Shown here: positions 18,073 to 28,722 of the stretch, one piece after another
How positions within the stretch are numbered: the first letter of the stretch is position 1
Layout: every line of letters begins with the position of its first letter
Origin: Vibrio breoganii
GTDB lineage: Bacteria; Pseudomonadota; Gammaproteobacteria; Enterobacterales; Vibrionaceae
Direction: 5' to 3'
Assembly (NCBI RefSeq): GCF_001677275.1
Contig: NZ_CP016177.1
Span: forward strand, 1,736,001 to 1,800,000
DNA: 64,000 nucleotides
Notes under the pieces: model-generated
Told to the model about the DNA's origin: nothing
Database searches by the model: none
Seen by the model: the letters and a program-made list of their open reading frames with translations, nothing else
Made by a program: the position numbers and the translations under genes

Positions 18073-18594
18073 TTACCGATACCTTCCACGCCTAGCCGAG
18101 GTCGCTTTCCCCGCCAATGCCACCAGCGTTTTGTTGGTGTTGGCGTGGCATATTGCGACGCCTAATGCATCGGCGGCGTCGGCCTGTGGTTTGGCTGGAA
18201 GTTTCAGCATTTGTTGAACCATGTGCTGCACTTGGGCTTTGTCAGCACCACCATTACCTACTACCGCTTGTTTGATCAGTCTCGCGGCATACTCATGGAC
18301 TTCTAGGTCAGCATTTACTGCAGCAACAATGGCACTGCCCCTCGCCTGTCCTAGCTTTAAGGCAGAGTCGGCGTTTTTCGACATGAAGACTTGTTCGATA
18401 GCAAACACGTCTGGCTGAAACTGAGTGATGATTTCGCTCACCCCTGCATAGATTTGCTTTAGCCTACCCGGCAGTTCTTTTTCCGACATGCGGATACAGC
18501 CACTGCCAAGGTAATATAAATGCCTGCCGTTTTGACGAATAACCCCATACCCGGTAATTCTAGAGCCTGGGTCTATTCCTAAAATAATCGTCAT
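18073..18594 (-). CDS. ruvC: Holliday junction resolvase RuvC
   Basis: RuvC (173 residues) is a dimeric RNase-H-fold endonuclease that cuts Holliday junctions symmetrically with Mg2+. Acidic catalytic residues are visible in ILGIDPGSR (first Asp), FAIEQVF (Glu) and [16 protein letters not shown] (two Asp). It lies downstream of aspS, with a terminator between them, so it probably has its own promoter. Confidence 0.97.
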   Translation of the reverse strand: MTIILGIDPGSRITGYGVIRQNGRHLYYLGSGCIRMSEKELPGRLKQIYAGVSEIITQFQPDVFAIEQVFMSKNADSALKLGQARGSAIVAAVNADLEVHEYAARLIKQAVVGNGGADKAQVQHMVQQMLKLPAKPQADAADALGVAICHANTNKTLVALAGKATSARRGRYR

Positions 18595-18618
18595 TGATGT
18601 TTTCTATCCCTAAAACAA

Positions 18619-18648
18619 AAACTCCCGCGATATAAGCGGGAGTTTAGA
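18619..18648 (-). terminator. Terminator of aspS
   Basis: ACTCCCGC and GCGGGAGT pair around a 7-base loop and are followed by a T-run on the minus strand. It lies in the gap between aspS and ruvC. Confidence 0.85.
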
Positions 18649-18665
18649 CTAGTTAGACGCGAATG

Positions 18666-20441
18666 TTATTCGCTTTCTTTTTTCGCAATCTTCACTGCAA
18701 TAGAAAGCTCTTCTAGCGCTGCTGGGTTTGCAAGGCTAGGTGCGTCTGTCAGTAGACAAGATGCATTGGTCGTTTTCGGGAATGCAATCACGTCACGGAT
18801 GTTCTCTGTGCCACACAGCAGCATCACAAGACGGTCAAGACCGAATGCTAGGCCTGCGTGTGGAGGCGTGCCATACTTAAGGGCTTCTAGTAGGAAACCA
18901 AACTTAAGTTGTTGCTCTTGTGCATCAATGCCTAGGATGTCAAACACTGCTGCTTGCATCTCTGCATTGTGAATACGTACAGAACCACCGCCCACTTCGT
19001 AGCCGTTGATAACCATGTCGTATGCATTAGAGTTTGCAGCCGCAGGGTTCGCTTTTAGCTCTTCTGCTGTTACGCCAAGAGGAGAAGTGAATGGGTGGTG
19101 CATTGCGTGCAGGTTGCCTTCACCGTCTTCTTCAAACATTGGGAAATCAACAACCCAAAGAGGTTTCCATGCGGCTAGGTCTGTTAGCTCTAGATCAGTA
19201 CCGACTTTAAGACGCAGTGCGCCCATCGCTTCTGAAACAACGTTCGCTTTATCAGCACCAAATAGGATGATATCGCCACTCTCAGCGCCAGTGCGCTCAA
19301 GAATACCGTTGATCACTTCCTCATTTAGGAATTTAGCCACTGGAGATTGGATACCTTCCATGCCTGCAGCACGGTCGTTCACCTTCATCCATGCCAAGCC
19401 TTTCGCACCGTAGATACCAACGAACTCAGCGTAGCCATCGATTTGCTTACGAGTCAGCTTAGCGCCACCTGGTACTCGAAGTACTGCTACACGACCTTTC
19501 TCGTCGTTTGCAGGGCCAGCGAATACCTTGAATTCAACATCTTTAAGAATGTCAGCAACATCAACAAGCTCAAGTGGGTTACGTAGATCTGGCTTATCAG
19601 AACCAAAGCGACGAATAGCTTCAGCAAATGGCATTACTGGGAATTCACCAAGGTCAACGTTCAGTAGCTCTTGCCACATGTCGTGAACCATTTTCTCTGT
19701 GGTTGCACGCACTTGGTCTGCAGACATGAATGAGGTTTCAATATCAATCTGAGTAAATTCAGGTTGACGGTCCGCACGCAAATCTTCATCACGGAAACAC
19801 TTAACGATTTGGTAGTAACGATCAAAGCCAGACATCATCAGCAGCTGTTTGAACAACTGAGGAGACTGTGGAAGCGCATAGAAGTTGCCTTTGTGAACAC
19901 GGCTTGGTACCAAGTAATCACGTGCACCTTCTGGCGTTGCTTTAGTCAGAACAGGTGTTTCGATATCTAGGAAGTCGTTGTCATCCAGGAAACGACGCAC
20001 AAAGCTTGACGCTTTAGCACGCAGCTTAATACGGTCACTCATCTCAGGGCGACGTAGATCGATGTAACGATACTTAAGACGCTGCTCTTCAGAGTTGTTT
20101 TGGTTGAAATCCAGTGGCAACACGTCTGAACGGTTGATGATTTCTAGGCCTTTAGCGATGATTTCAACTTCACCGGTCGCCATGTCTTTGTTTACTTGGC
20201 TGTCAGGACGAACGCGAACTTCACCGGTTAGCTTAATGCAGAATTCGTTACGTAATTCGTTTGCTACAGCAGTAGCTTCTGCCATATCTGGGTCAACAAC
20301 TACTTGAACGATACCTTCACGATCTCGCATATCGATAAAAATAAGGCCGCCTAGATCACGGCGACGGTTTACCCAACCGCAAAGTTCTACAGTTTGTCCT
20401 GCTAGGGACTTGTTCAGTTGACCACAATAATGGCTACGCAT
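18666..20441 (-). CDS. aspS: Aspartyl-tRNA synthetase
   Basis: AspRS (591 residues) is a class IIb synthetase. The N-terminal OB fold reads the anticodon ([26 protein letters not shown]). The catalytic core has motif 2 ([19 protein letters not shown]) and motif 3 ([13 protein letters not shown]). The bacterial GAD insertion occupies about 290-400. Length and motifs are those of the discriminating bacterial enzyme. Confidence 0.98.
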   Translation of the reverse strand: MRSHYCGQLNKSLAGQTVELCGWVNRRRDLGGLIFIDMRDREGIVQVVVDPDMAEATAVANELRNEFCIKLTGEVRVRPDSQVNKDMATGEVEIIAKGLEIINRSDVLPLDFNQNNSEEQRLKYRYIDLRRPEMSDRIKLRAKASSFVRRFLDDNDFLDIETPVLTKATPEGARDYLVPSRVHKGNFYALPQSPQLFKQLLMMSGFDRYYQIVKCFRDEDLRADRQPEFTQIDIETSFMSADQVRATTEKMVHDMWQELLNVDLGEFPVMPFAEAIRRFGSDKPDLRNPLELVDVADILKDVEFKVFAGPANDEKGRVAVLRVPGGAKLTRKQIDGYAEFVGIYGAKGLAWMKVNDRAAGMEGIQSPVAKFLNEEVINGILERTGAESGDIILFGADKANVVSEAMGALRLKVGTDLELTDLAAWKPLWVVDFPMFEEDGEGNLHAMHHPFTSPLGVTAEELKANPAAANSNAYDMVINGYEVGGGSVRIHNAEMQAAVFDILGIDAQEQQLKFGFLLEALKYGTPPHAGLAFGLDRLVMLLCGTENIRDVIAFPKTTNASCLLTDAPSLANPAALEELSIAVKIAKKESE

Positions 20442-20672
20442 ATTGAATTTCCCGACTCTTTTCTAATAACTAATAAGTTTCTATCGAGACAATAAGATCT
20501 CGACGCAATTAACCGATATTTATACTCGGAAATAGCCCTAAAATCGACAGGCAAAGCAACTTTTTCTGCATGAAAGGTGGGCTTTGCTCTGTTTTTGAGC
20601 AAACAAAGGCAAAAACAACAAGCTTTAACGCAATTGAGCTAGATTAATGACAGCTCGGTACCTTTTCTCTAA

Positions 20673-21434
<762 letters not shown>

Positions 21435-21495
21435 ATCCGACGTTACACGGTAATCGCTCTATAATTTGAAGATCAAGTTGATGGAGCGACTGCCG

Positions 21496-22491
21496 ATGCG
21501 AACGATTGGAATTTTTATATTAGCGCTATTTTGTATAGTTCCTACTACCCTCGCCTCAAAGGGCTTACCGCCCGGTGATCTGCCCCTAAAAATAAACACT
21601 GCGCTATTTGTTGCTGACGTAGATGGTATTGATACCTCGTCACAAAGTTTTGATATTCGCCTTTTTTATCGCTTAAGTTGGCTAGACAGCCGCGAAGCTC
21701 ACCCCGGCCCAGAGCCCATTACAAAAGACTTAGATGAGGTTTGGCACCCTCAGTTTCAGATCGTCAGTCAGCAAAAGATCTTCTTTCACAATAAAGACAG
21801 CGTCACTATTACCCCTGAGGGTCAAGTATCCTTCTTGGTGGCCAGCTGGGGCAGTTATTCGCAAGCCATGCGCCTAAACCGTTTCCCTTTTGATATACAA
21901 GATTTCAATTTCCATCTGGTTGCCCCTGGATACAATCCAACTGAAATTGAGATGATTGATATTGAAGAGTTCTCAGGGATCGCTAGCAGCTTGTCCCTTG
22001 CGGACTGGCGTATTCTGGACTGGTTTGCTGAAACAAAAGCCTATCGCCCTTATCAAAATGACACCATCAATGTCGCGGGCATCAATTATGGCTTTGTTGC
22101 AGAACGACTCAGCAGTTATTACATCCTGAAAATGATCCTACCCTTAGCTTTGATTGTGGCCATGTCTTGGGCAGTGTTTTGGATGGATCCACTCAATGTC
22201 GCCAGTAACGTAGGTATTGCGATAACCTCAATGTTAACCTTGATAGCTTATCGTTTTTCAGCGGACACCATCTTGCCTCGTCTGCCTTATTTAACCAGCT
22301 TAGATTATTTCATCTTGGCATCGACTATTTTGGTGTTCGCCAGTCTGCTGCAATGCATTGCAACGTCTGCCTTAGCCAAGGAAGGCAAGTTAGCGCTAGC
22401 CCACAGGTTAGATATCATTTCTAGAATTACCTTCCCTGCTCTATTCGGGATTGTCGCACTTGAAACCTTAGTCTTTAGGTTCTTTGTTTAA
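21496..22491 (+). CDS. Prokaryotic pentameric ligand-gated ion channel (Cys-loop receptor family)
   Basis: The protein (331 residues) has a signal peptide (MRTIGIFILALFCIVPTTLA) and an extracellular ligand-binding beta-sandwich with the family landmark FPFDIQDF, where bacterial members lack the disulphide. Four membrane helices follow: M1 YYILKMILPLALIVAMSWAV, the pore-lining M2 NVGIAITSMLTLIAYRFSA, M3 after PYLTSLDYFI, and M4 at the C terminus. The short M3-M4 loop is typical of bacterial channels such as GLIC and ELIC. The ligand is unknown. ATG 21496 has GGAG 9 bases upstream; ATG 21481 is an alternative start. It lies 61 bases after cmoA. Confidence 0.88.
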   Translation: MRTIGIFILALFCIVPTTLASKGLPPGDLPLKINTALFVADVDGIDTSSQSFDIRLFYRLSWLDSREAHPGPEPITKDLDEVWHPQFQIVSQQKIFFHNKDSVTITPEGQVSFLVASWGSYSQAMRLNRFPFDIQDFNFHLVAPGYNPTEIEMIDIEEFSGIASSLSLADWRILDWFAETKAYRPYQNDTINVAGINYGFVAERLSSYYILKMILPLALIVAMSWAVFWMDPLNVASNVGIAITSMLTLIAYRFSADTILPRLPYLTSLDYFILASTILVFASLLQCIATSALAKEGKLALAHRLDIISRITFPALFGIVALETLVFRFFV

Positions 22492-22660
22492 TATCTGTAT
22501 ATGATTGCGGGTGCATCCAAACTATATGCCTAAAATATGCACAAACACACATATGCAAAAATCTAAAATTCGTTGCATTTTGAAAATGCAATTTGCAAAA
22601 CAAGTTAAATTTTTAAGTTTAATCCTTATATAACAAAGGTTTAATAAATAATTTTAAAAG
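22492..22660. promoter_or_regulatory. qrr upstream region with probable LuxO sites
   Basis: No gene is present. A perfect 19-bp palindrome TTGCATTTTGAAAATGCAA lies at 22573-22591, overlapping a further TTGCA at 22593-22597; ATGCAAAAA lies near 22553. LuxO enhancers are built of TTGCA/TGCAA half-sites, usually about 100 bp before qrr promoters. These lie about 90-115 bp upstream of the predicted start. Confidence 0.65.
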
Positions 22661-22680
22661 TTGGCACGCATAGTGCATTA
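22661..22680 (+). promoter_or_regulatory. Sigma-54 promoter of the qrr gene
   Basis: TTGGCACGCATAGTGCATTA has GG (-24) and GC (-12) separated by exactly 10 bases, the invariant sigma-54 spacing. It lies 12 bases before the expected 5' end of the Qrr RNA. Confidence 0.88.
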
Positions 22681-22687
22681 GTGACAG

Positions 22688-22800
22688 TGATCCTTTTAAG
22701 CCAAGGATCACCTAGCCAACTGACGTTGTTAGTGAACGTAGTTTTTTGTTCACAAGAATACAAGCCGATCGCACGTTTTTTCGTGGTCGGCTTTTTTTTT
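22688..22800 (+). ncRNA. qrr: Qrr quorum-regulatory small RNA
   Basis: Qrr RNAs are Hfq-dependent sRNAs made at low cell density that base-pair with mRNAs of quorum-sensing regulators (LuxR/HapR-type, AphA, LuxO). The conserved pairing core CCTAGCCAACTGACGTTG, followed by TTAGTGAA, is at 22711-22736. Stem 1 is TGATCCTT/AAGGATCA, stem 2 GTGAAC/GTTCAC, and the terminator AGCCGATC...GGTCGGCT ends in nine T. Length is about 113 bases, slightly longer than the usual 95-110. Which qrr copy it is cannot be told from the window. Confidence 0.95.
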
Positions 22801-22872
22801 GCCCGCAGTTTGGCCTCGTATCAATCACGCTAGTACCAACATACCAAGTCAGTGTTCAGAATCATCAGATAC

Positions 22873-22907
22873 AAAAAAACCACCGAGTGTCATCGGTGGT
22901 TTTCGTT
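22873..22907 (-). terminator. Terminator of torECA
   Basis: AACCACCGA and TCGGTGGTT pair around a 6-base loop. On the minus strand seven T follow, just after the torA stop codon. Confidence 0.88.
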
Positions 22908-22923
22908 TCAATCATAAAAGAGG

Positions 22924-25389
22924 TTAAGAAACCTCTAGTGGTCCCCCAAAGGCGGTAACCGGTGGTACCTCACCCTTGAATTTCTCAATATTCACCAAAC
23001 AGGTATTGGCGGATGTTGCTTGTGCCAGCTCTGATGATGGGATGTCTTGAGTTAGGGTATTGGGATCGCCATAGGTATCTATTGCGCCTATTTTCTCATT
23101 GAGAGGTCCGTACCACGCGCCCTCTTCAATTCGAATCACACCTTCAGGGTAGTGATCACTCACTACCGCGCCGGCAACAAGCTGTCCGCGATCGTTAAAT
23201 ACGCGAATCAAATCCCCATCTTTAATGCCTTTTGCTTTGGCATCTTTAGGGTTTAGATAACACGGCTCGCGTCCCTGAACGGCATAAGTTGCTCGGAACT
23301 CTTCAGATTCACACATTTGTGAGTGAAGACGTTTATCTGGGTGACAAGACTGTAGCCAGAACGGATGTTTATCTGAACCAGGCCCACCATGAGAGCGCTC
23401 TGATTTCTCAAACCACATTGGGTGCTCTTGGCAGTGCTCATAACCGTAACGTCCGATAGTACGGCTGGTGATCTCGATAAAGCCAGATGGAGTACCTAGG
23501 GCACTGATCTCTGGATCTTCACGGAAATCTGCGTGACGCGTCCAAGGTTGACCCTTGCCAAAGTCTAGGAAGCCTTTCTCCCAGAATTCTTCAAATTCAG
23601 GCAGGTTAAACTTAGGGTTAGATGCCTTACAGCCATCGTATAGGCTCTTCACCCATTCCATTTCAGACATGCCGCGAGTGTAGTCTTTTTCACGTCCCCA
23701 GCGAGCGGTAAGCTCAGTCATGATGTCAAAGTCAGTTTTAGACTGGAACAGCGGGTCGACTAGCTTATGCATCGCCACCAGACCGCGACCTGAGTATGCG
23801 CCATAGCCATCAATATCGTTACGCTCAAACTGAGTACACGCTGGCAAAACGATATCTGAGAAACGGCACGTAGCAGTCCAAGCAAAATCGATAGTCACCA
23901 TGGTTTGAAGGTTTTTGAACGCCTTCTTCATGTTGTTGCGATCTTGGTGATGATGCCAAGGGTTGTTGCCACTGATCACCATCATTTTGTAGGCAGGAAG
24001 GGTGACTTCACTGCCATTCGCCTGAATTTTCTTACCCGGCTCTAGGAGACAATCAATCCAACGAGCCACAGGAATAACGCTGCTGTAGCCGTTGTAGTCC
24101 TTGTTAGTGTACTTAGGCTCTTGACCGGTATCGATATTCAGCGGATATGAACCTGGCGCACCGAAGCCTGTAGAGGAGACGCCGATACCAGAGTAATGGT
24201 GACCATAAGAGACACCACCGCCCGGCAAGCCAATTTGCCCAATCATAGAGGCGAGTACAGCACCCATCCAGTACGGCTGCTCACCGTGCTCTTGACGCTG
24301 TATACACCAACCAAACAAGATCTGAGTGCGACCACTCACTAGCATGCGCGCAAATTCACGAATCTTATCCGCTGGAACGCCACAGATTTCCGCAGCCCAT
24401 TCCGGCGTTTTTTCTACCTTATCTTTGGTTTCACCCATCATATAAGGAACGAATTCTTTGAAGCCAAGACAGTACAGCTCGATAAATTTCTTATCGTACA
24501 GATCTTCTGTATACAGGGTATGCGCCATGCCTAGCATGAAGGCCACGTCAGTTTGTGGATTCACATACAAGTGATCATTGCCAAGGTATTGCTGTGTATT
24601 GTTCTTAACCGGATCCACTGAGATCACATTGATCTCTTTCTTAGCGACTTTCTCTTTCAGTTGCTCAAGATACTCAAACGACTCATGAGTTTCACACGTC
24701 CAACCTACCTGAAGGTTCTTAACCGGGTCGTTTGCCCAGATAATGATGTTGTCACTGTTCTCTAGGATAAGCTCCCAAGACGTACCTTGCGCGTACACCT
24801 CGGTAGAGCCCAGCACATATGGCAATATGGTTTGACCGGCACCGGTAGAGTAATCCCCTACCTTCTTCACTGAGTAACCGTGCAAGCCGATAGCGCGCTG
24901 CATATGGTTATTACAGCTGTGCATTTGGCCGGTTTGACGCCAGCCTGTTTGCCCCGCATGCAGTGCCCAAGGACCGTAGTCTTTTTGAACACGCTCAAGC
25001 TCTCGATAGAAGAGATCAAGCGCCTCATCCCAAGTAACACGAACAAAGCGGTTGTTACCACGGGTATCTGTGGCGTACTTGTGCTTCTTCAACCAATCCA
25101 AACGAACCATAGGGTAGCGGATACGTGATGGGCTGTAGATAATCCCCTTGATGCCGTTCAGCATCTCGGTGGGGTATTTATCCACTTCTAACGGTTTTAT
25201 CTCTTGAACCTTACCGGCCCACACTCGAGCGCGAAACGCGCCCCAGTGAGAACCCGAAGTCTTCCACACACCTTCTGTTTCTGAAGCGGCGCTAGCTGAG
25301 CTTGATACTAATAAGCTTGGCCCGATCACCGATGCTGCAGCGCCTGATGCACCTAAACCTTTCAGAAAGCTTCTTCTTGATAATGACAT
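22924..25389 (-). CDS. torA: Trimethylamine-N-oxide reductase, molybdoenzyme TorA
   Basis: TorA (821 residues) reduces TMAO to trimethylamine in the periplasm during anaerobic respiration. It begins with a twin-arginine signal ([13 protein letters not shown]), so I use ATG 25389, which has GGAGAG just upstream; the in-frame codons back to 25422 overlap torC. It belongs to the DMSO-reductase family with a bis-MGD cofactor, as seen in [30 protein letters not shown] and the C-terminal cofactor-binding domain. The Tat route and cofactor insertion need TorD, encoded at 37029. Confidence 0.95.
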   Translation of the reverse strand: MSLSRRSFLKGLGASGAAASVIGPSLLVSSSASAASETEGVWKTSGSHWGAFRARVWAGKVQEIKPLEVDKYPTEMLNGIKGIIYSPSRIRYPMVRLDWLKKHKYATDTRGNNRFVRVTWDEALDLFYRELERVQKDYGPWALHAGQTGWRQTGQMHSCNNHMQRAIGLHGYSVKKVGDYSTGAGQTILPYVLGSTEVYAQGTSWELILENSDNIIIWANDPVKNLQVGWTCETHESFEYLEQLKEKVAKKEINVISVDPVKNNTQQYLGNDHLYVNPQTDVAFMLGMAHTLYTEDLYDKKFIELYCLGFKEFVPYMMGETKDKVEKTPEWAAEICGVPADKIREFARMLVSGRTQILFGWCIQRQEHGEQPYWMGAVLASMIGQIGLPGGGVSYGHHYSGIGVSSTGFGAPGSYPLNIDTGQEPKYTNKDYNGYSSVIPVARWIDCLLEPGKKIQANGSEVTLPAYKMMVISGNNPWHHHQDRNNMKKAFKNLQTMVTIDFAWTATCRFSDIVLPACTQFERNDIDGYGAYSGRGLVAMHKLVDPLFQSKTDFDIMTELTARWGREKDYTRGMSEMEWVKSLYDGCKASNPKFNLPEFEEFWEKGFLDFGKGQPWTRHADFREDPEISALGTPSGFIEITSRTIGRYGYEHCQEHPMWFEKSERSHGGPGSDKHPFWLQSCHPDKRLHSQMCESEEFRATYAVQGREPCYLNPKDAKAKGIKDGDLIRVFNDRGQLVAGAVVSDHYPEGVIRIEEGAWYGPLNEKIGAIDTYGDPNTLTQDIPSSELAQATSANTCLVNIEKFKGEVPPVTAFGGPLEVS

Positions 25390-25408
25390 TATTTCTCTCC
25401 GTCCAGAA

Positions 25409-26593
25409 TTAGTGATGCTCATCTGAGAAGTCAGATGAATGTTTCTGTAGGTATTTCAATACCAAGGCTTCACTATCAGTATCTAGGTTTACGAATGCTG
25501 ACATACCATTGAACATGCCCGGCCATGCATTGGCACTGAAGTGTGCGGGTGCAGGCTGTGTATGACAGGTTGAGCAGTTTACGGTATATGACTCACCCGC
25601 ACGCTCCCAAATTGGATCGTAACTTTCTATTAGTGCTTCTGGTTTCATCCAAACTGTTGCGATAACTCGGCTCCATGGCAAACCGGTTAGCTCATCTTCT
25701 TTCTCTTCAAAGCTTTGCACGATAGCATCGCTTTGTGCCGCTTCTTTAAGTAGAGAGCCCACCGCGATATTCATACCAAAGTCTTCTTGAATCACTCGCC
25801 CAAAGCCTTTGTCTTTACGCCAGCCACTAATTTCAACTTGTAGCGCTTTGTCAGTGACTTGAAGAACCTTAATTTGCGACGCTGGGTTCAATAGACCGGC
25901 TTCAACAGAAAGGTCTTTGTCTTCGTATAAAGGAAGGTGACGAACAGACACATAAGAGGAGTCTTTAGAGTAAGAGGTTGAATGTGCAATCTGTTCTAGC
26001 TCACCGACCATACCACCTGAGGTATCCATATTTTCAGGCAGTTTGTGAGCAATACCTTTGTGACAATCCAAACAGCTTTGGTCTCGCTCAGCCGCTTGCT
26101 TCATTTGAATTCGAGCCGTTGGAGACATCAACTCGTAATCCATTGATTCGTAATTGTGACAGTTTTTACATTCCAAAGACTTGTTGGCTGAAAAACGGTC
26201 CCACTCATGACGAGCCAGTTCAAAGCGACGCGCTTCAAATTTTTCTGGGGTATCTAAGTCCCCAAAGATCTGCGCATACACTTCTTTAGACGCTTGTATC
26301 TTACGCGCTATCTTAGCGGTCCACTCGTGAGGAACGTGACAATCTGGGCAGGTTGCACGAACTCCCGAATGGTTTTTCCAGTGAACCGTTGTTTGAAGCT
26401 CTTCGTATACGTTATCACGCATGGTGTGACAGCTTATACAAAACTCCTCTGTGTTGGTGGCTTCTAGTGCGGTATTAAATCCGCCCCAAAAGATAACCCC
26501 GGCCAAAAAGCCGCCTAGGGTGAGTACGCCTAAACTTATGTGTTTAGCAGGGCGCCCCATCGTTTTCCATAGTTTAACGATTAGTGACTTCAT
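25409..26593 (-). CDS. torC: Pentahaem c-type cytochrome TorC
   Basis: TorC (394 residues) is a NapC/NirT-family quinol dehydrogenase that passes electrons from menaquinol to TorA. It has one N-terminal membrane anchor (about 18-40). Four haem motifs lie in the NapC domain: CISCH (Cys52), CPDCH (82), CKNCH (142) and CLDCH (174). A fifth, CSTCH, lies in the C-terminal domain (about residue 345) that contacts TorA. It ends 19 bp before the torA start. Confidence 0.95.
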   Translation of the reverse strand: MKSLIVKLWKTMGRPAKHISLGVLTLGGFLAGVIFWGGFNTALEATNTEEFCISCHTMRDNVYEELQTTVHWKNHSGVRATCPDCHVPHEWTAKIARKIQASKEVYAQIFGDLDTPEKFEARRFELARHEWDRFSANKSLECKNCHNYESMDYELMSPTARIQMKQAAERDQSCLDCHKGIAHKLPENMDTSGGMVGELEQIAHSTSYSKDSSYVSVRHLPLYEDKDLSVEAGLLNPASQIKVLQVTDKALQVEISGWRKDKGFGRVIQEDFGMNIAVGSLLKEAAQSDAIVQSFEEKEDELTGLPWSRVIATVWMKPEALIESYDPIWERAGESYTVNCSTCHTQPAPAHFSANAWPGMFNGMSAFVNLDTDSEALVLKYLQKHSSDFSDEHH

Positions 26594-26635
26594 CTTACTC
26601 TCGCTCTTAAATCAGTTTTCTTAGTTGCATCTTGC

Positions 26636-26812
26636 TTAACCATGAATGCCAGGTGGGCCCCATACAAAAACTTGAAGCATCCAGACCACAAAACCGTACC
26701 CGCCTACTAACACCACACTTAGAACCGGGAACAGAACGACTGCGATGAAAAGAAAGGCTTTCCACTCAAGTGAGCTTTTCTCTTCTTCTTGGATATTATT
26801 CATATCACTCAT
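26636..26812 (-). CDS. torE: TorE/NapE-family small membrane protein
   Basis: This is a 58-residue protein with one membrane helix (AFLFIAVVLFPVLSVVLVGGYGFVVWM) and the family ending VWGPPGIHG. It heads the tor operon in vibrios and Shewanella-type clusters; its role is unknown. I choose ATG 26812 (MSDMNNIQEEEK), with AAGG eight bases upstream; the GTG at 26818 is in frame. Confidence 0.88.
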   Translation of the reverse strand: MSDMNNIQEEEKSSLEWKAFLFIAVVLFPVLSVVLVGGYGFVVWMLQVFVWGPPGIHG

Positions 26813-27341
26813 ACACACTGCCTTGATTGTTGTTATTCATTCACCACAGCAATGCCGCGGCGAGCCAATACTAAAAATTTAGACCATATCCTTGATCTAT
26901 CCAGTTGTTGCGATTGATATTTCCTATCAACAAGAGTTATTCACAGCTTGAATAAGCAACAGGATCAATAATCAAATTTTTAAAGCGCGCAATTTGACGC
27001 AACTTAAATTGAAAGTAAATGTAAATAACTAATTTAATTTACTTTACTCTGCTGTTTGATGCTTTTTTGCACATCGCTCTTTTTTGATTTCTAGAGCGGT
27101 TATCCACAATAATTGTGGATAAAAAATGTAAAGTCTTGTCCGGTCTGGGCTGACAGAGAGTCAATGTTAAATTTGACTTTTTTTACGCGACAATGACAAA
27201 TCTTTTAAATTTCCTTCAGAAACCCCTTTAGTGATGAACAATTGAGCGGGCGTAGGATATAGATAACGTTTTTTACTGTTTGTTGTTGATTCACTGCTGT
27301 TCCAGTCCTACTGTGGAAGAAAGTATCAAAAAGGAATAAGC
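26813..27341. promoter_or_regulatory. torE upstream region with several DnaA-box matches
   Basis: No gene is seen. Facing torE there is a palindrome TTGATA-n5-TATCAA (26914-26930), a loose FNR-like or other operator. DnaA boxes matching TTWTNCACA occur at 26937-26945 (TTATTCACA) and 27065-27073 (TTTTGCACA). A head-to-head pair of perfect boxes, TTATCCACA (27100-27108) and TGTGGATAA (27114-27122), is separated by 5 bp. No TorR box was recognised. Confidence 0.6.
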
Positions 27342-27575
27342 ATGAAATTCAACCAACTATTGACCGATGAACTAAATCTACTTCTTCAATTCGATTTAAG
27401 CAGTGCTGCAACCGGTATCAAAGTACACAGCGACGCAGAAGAACATGTGCAACTGGCAGTCAAAAGACTTTTCGATAAGGGTTTATGCACTCTAAATGAT
27501 GGTGGTTATCTAACGGATGAAGGCATCGAAATCGCAGAGCACGCCGAAAAAGTATTGAGAGCACTTAGTCACTAA
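27342..27575 (+). CDS. TIGR02647-family small protein
   Basis: This 77-residue protein matches my memory of TIGR02647, found in Vibrio and Pseudomonas, with LLTDELNLLLQFDL, KVHSDA and the DGGYLTDEGIEIAEHA block. The shape suggests a winged-helix-like fold, but function is unknown. AAGGA lies 8 bases before the ATG. It is two bases from the next gene, so the two are probably co-transcribed. Confidence 0.85.
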   Translation: MKFNQLLTDELNLLLQFDLSSAATGIKVHSDAEEHVQLAVKRLFDKGLCTLNDGGYLTDEGIEIAEHAEKVLRALSH

Positions 27576-27577
27576 AT

Positions 27578-28411
27578 ATGACTGCAGTCTTAATTATAGG
27601 CGCAGGTTGGCTTGGCCGCCCATTAGCCAAACAACTTAGCGCCTCAAACCACGCCGTTCACGTGACAAATTCGAGTCATGAAAGCACAGAAGAAAGCCTT
27701 GAACTCGGTTTATCTGCTCACCAATTACAACTTCCCCTACCCTCCATACAATCCCTCGCATCACTCATTGAGCAATTGAAAATAGAGGTGGTTATTGGGT
27801 GTATTACCCCTGGTTTTAGGCGCAGTGCAACTCCCAATTGGGACAGTTATGCCAATAACTGGCAGCAAATCTGTGAAGCAGCAAAACAAGGTGGCGCCCG
27901 CAAAGTCATCATGATTAGCTCTACCGCGGTTTACCCGTCTGTATCGAAAGATATGAAAGAGGAAGATGCGAGCCTAGAGTTAGCCCTTGGTAATAATGAT
28001 TTTTCCGACAAAAGCCTCGCCCTGTTGCAAGCCGAGCAAAGAGTCATAGACAGTGAAATGGATCATGTGGTGATCCGTTGCAGTGGATTAGTTGATGAGA
28101 TTCGCCATCCCTCACGCTTTGCCACGCGATTACGTTCAGTGAGTCGCCATGCTCCTGCAAACATGCTGCATCGGGTGGATGCGGTTAGTGTGGTTGAGTT
28201 TGCGATGAATCATATTGGGCATGACATCATTAATGCCTCCACGCCCAACACCTGTGATAAAGCGCAGTTTTATCAGGCCGCCATTGAATCAAAGGGGCTT
28301 GATATTACCTTACCTGAAGTTGTGGATACGCCGGATAAGCGAATAGATAGCTCTAAATCGGTAGGTCTTGGGTATCAGTACCAGTATCAGCATACGTTGG
28401 ATTTACTGTAG
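27578..28411 (+). CDS. NAD(P)-binding epimerase/reductase-like protein (YeeZ type)
   Basis: This is a 277-residue protein of the extended short-chain dehydrogenase/epimerase family. The N-terminal Rossmann glycine motif is VLIIGAGWLGRPLA, followed by IGCITPGFRR and KVIMISSTAVYPS, where an epimerase Ser/Thr would sit. The canonical YxxxK pair is not evident, as in YeeZ-like proteins, so catalytic activity is uncertain. The substrate is unknown. Confidence 0.75.
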   Translation: MTAVLIIGAGWLGRPLAKQLSASNHAVHVTNSSHESTEESLELGLSAHQLQLPLPSIQSLASLIEQLKIEVVIGCITPGFRRSATPNWDSYANNWQQICEAAKQGGARKVIMISSTAVYPSVSKDMKEEDASLELALGNNDFSDKSLALLQAEQRVIDSEMDHVVIRCSGLVDEIRHPSRFATRLRSVSRHAPANMLHRVDAVSVVEFAMNHIGHDIINASTPNTCDKAQFYQAAIESKGLDITLPEVVDTPDKRIDSSKSVGLGYQYQYQHTLDLL

Positions 28412-28441
28412 GTGATTTGAAGATCTATTAGGCTGGGCATT

Positions 28442-28700
28442 TTCTAAGATACTGGATAACCACGTTGTGGTTTCCAGTATGACGAGTTTTTACGCTTTGT
28501 TGAGATGAGTTGTTTCTAAGGTACTGGATAGCGACTGTGTGGCTTCCAGTATGACGGGTTTTTGCGCTTTGCTGAGATGGATTGTCTCTAAGGTACTGGA
28601 TAGCCACAGTGTGGCTTCCAGTATGACGGTTGTTAGGCAGTGTGTATCCACTTAAACTAGCGTCATCCTGGAAAGTTCGCAGAACTTATTCAGGATCTTA
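28442..28700. repeat. Tandem 72-bp hairpin repeats plus one half-element
   Basis: Three copies of a hairpin, TACTGGATAGCCACAGTG with TGGCTTCCAGTATGACG, start at 28442, 28514 and 28585 with a period of 72 bp; the spacers between them are also similar. At 28662-28700 there is a different hairpin, GTCATCCTGGAAAGTTCG through TTATTCAGGATCTTAG. That one is the same half-element as in the 12042 array. The block fills the gap between the convergent YeeZ-like and mukB genes. No T-run terminator is evident. Confidence 0.85.
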
Positions 28701-28722
28701 GAACGCACATTCTCCGCAATAG

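Noticed and set aside
26914..26930. TTGATA-n5-TATCAA as an FNR site for torECA
   Set aside because: The spacing is wrong for FNR (seven bases between TTGAT and ATCAA instead of four); kept only as an unassigned palindrome.
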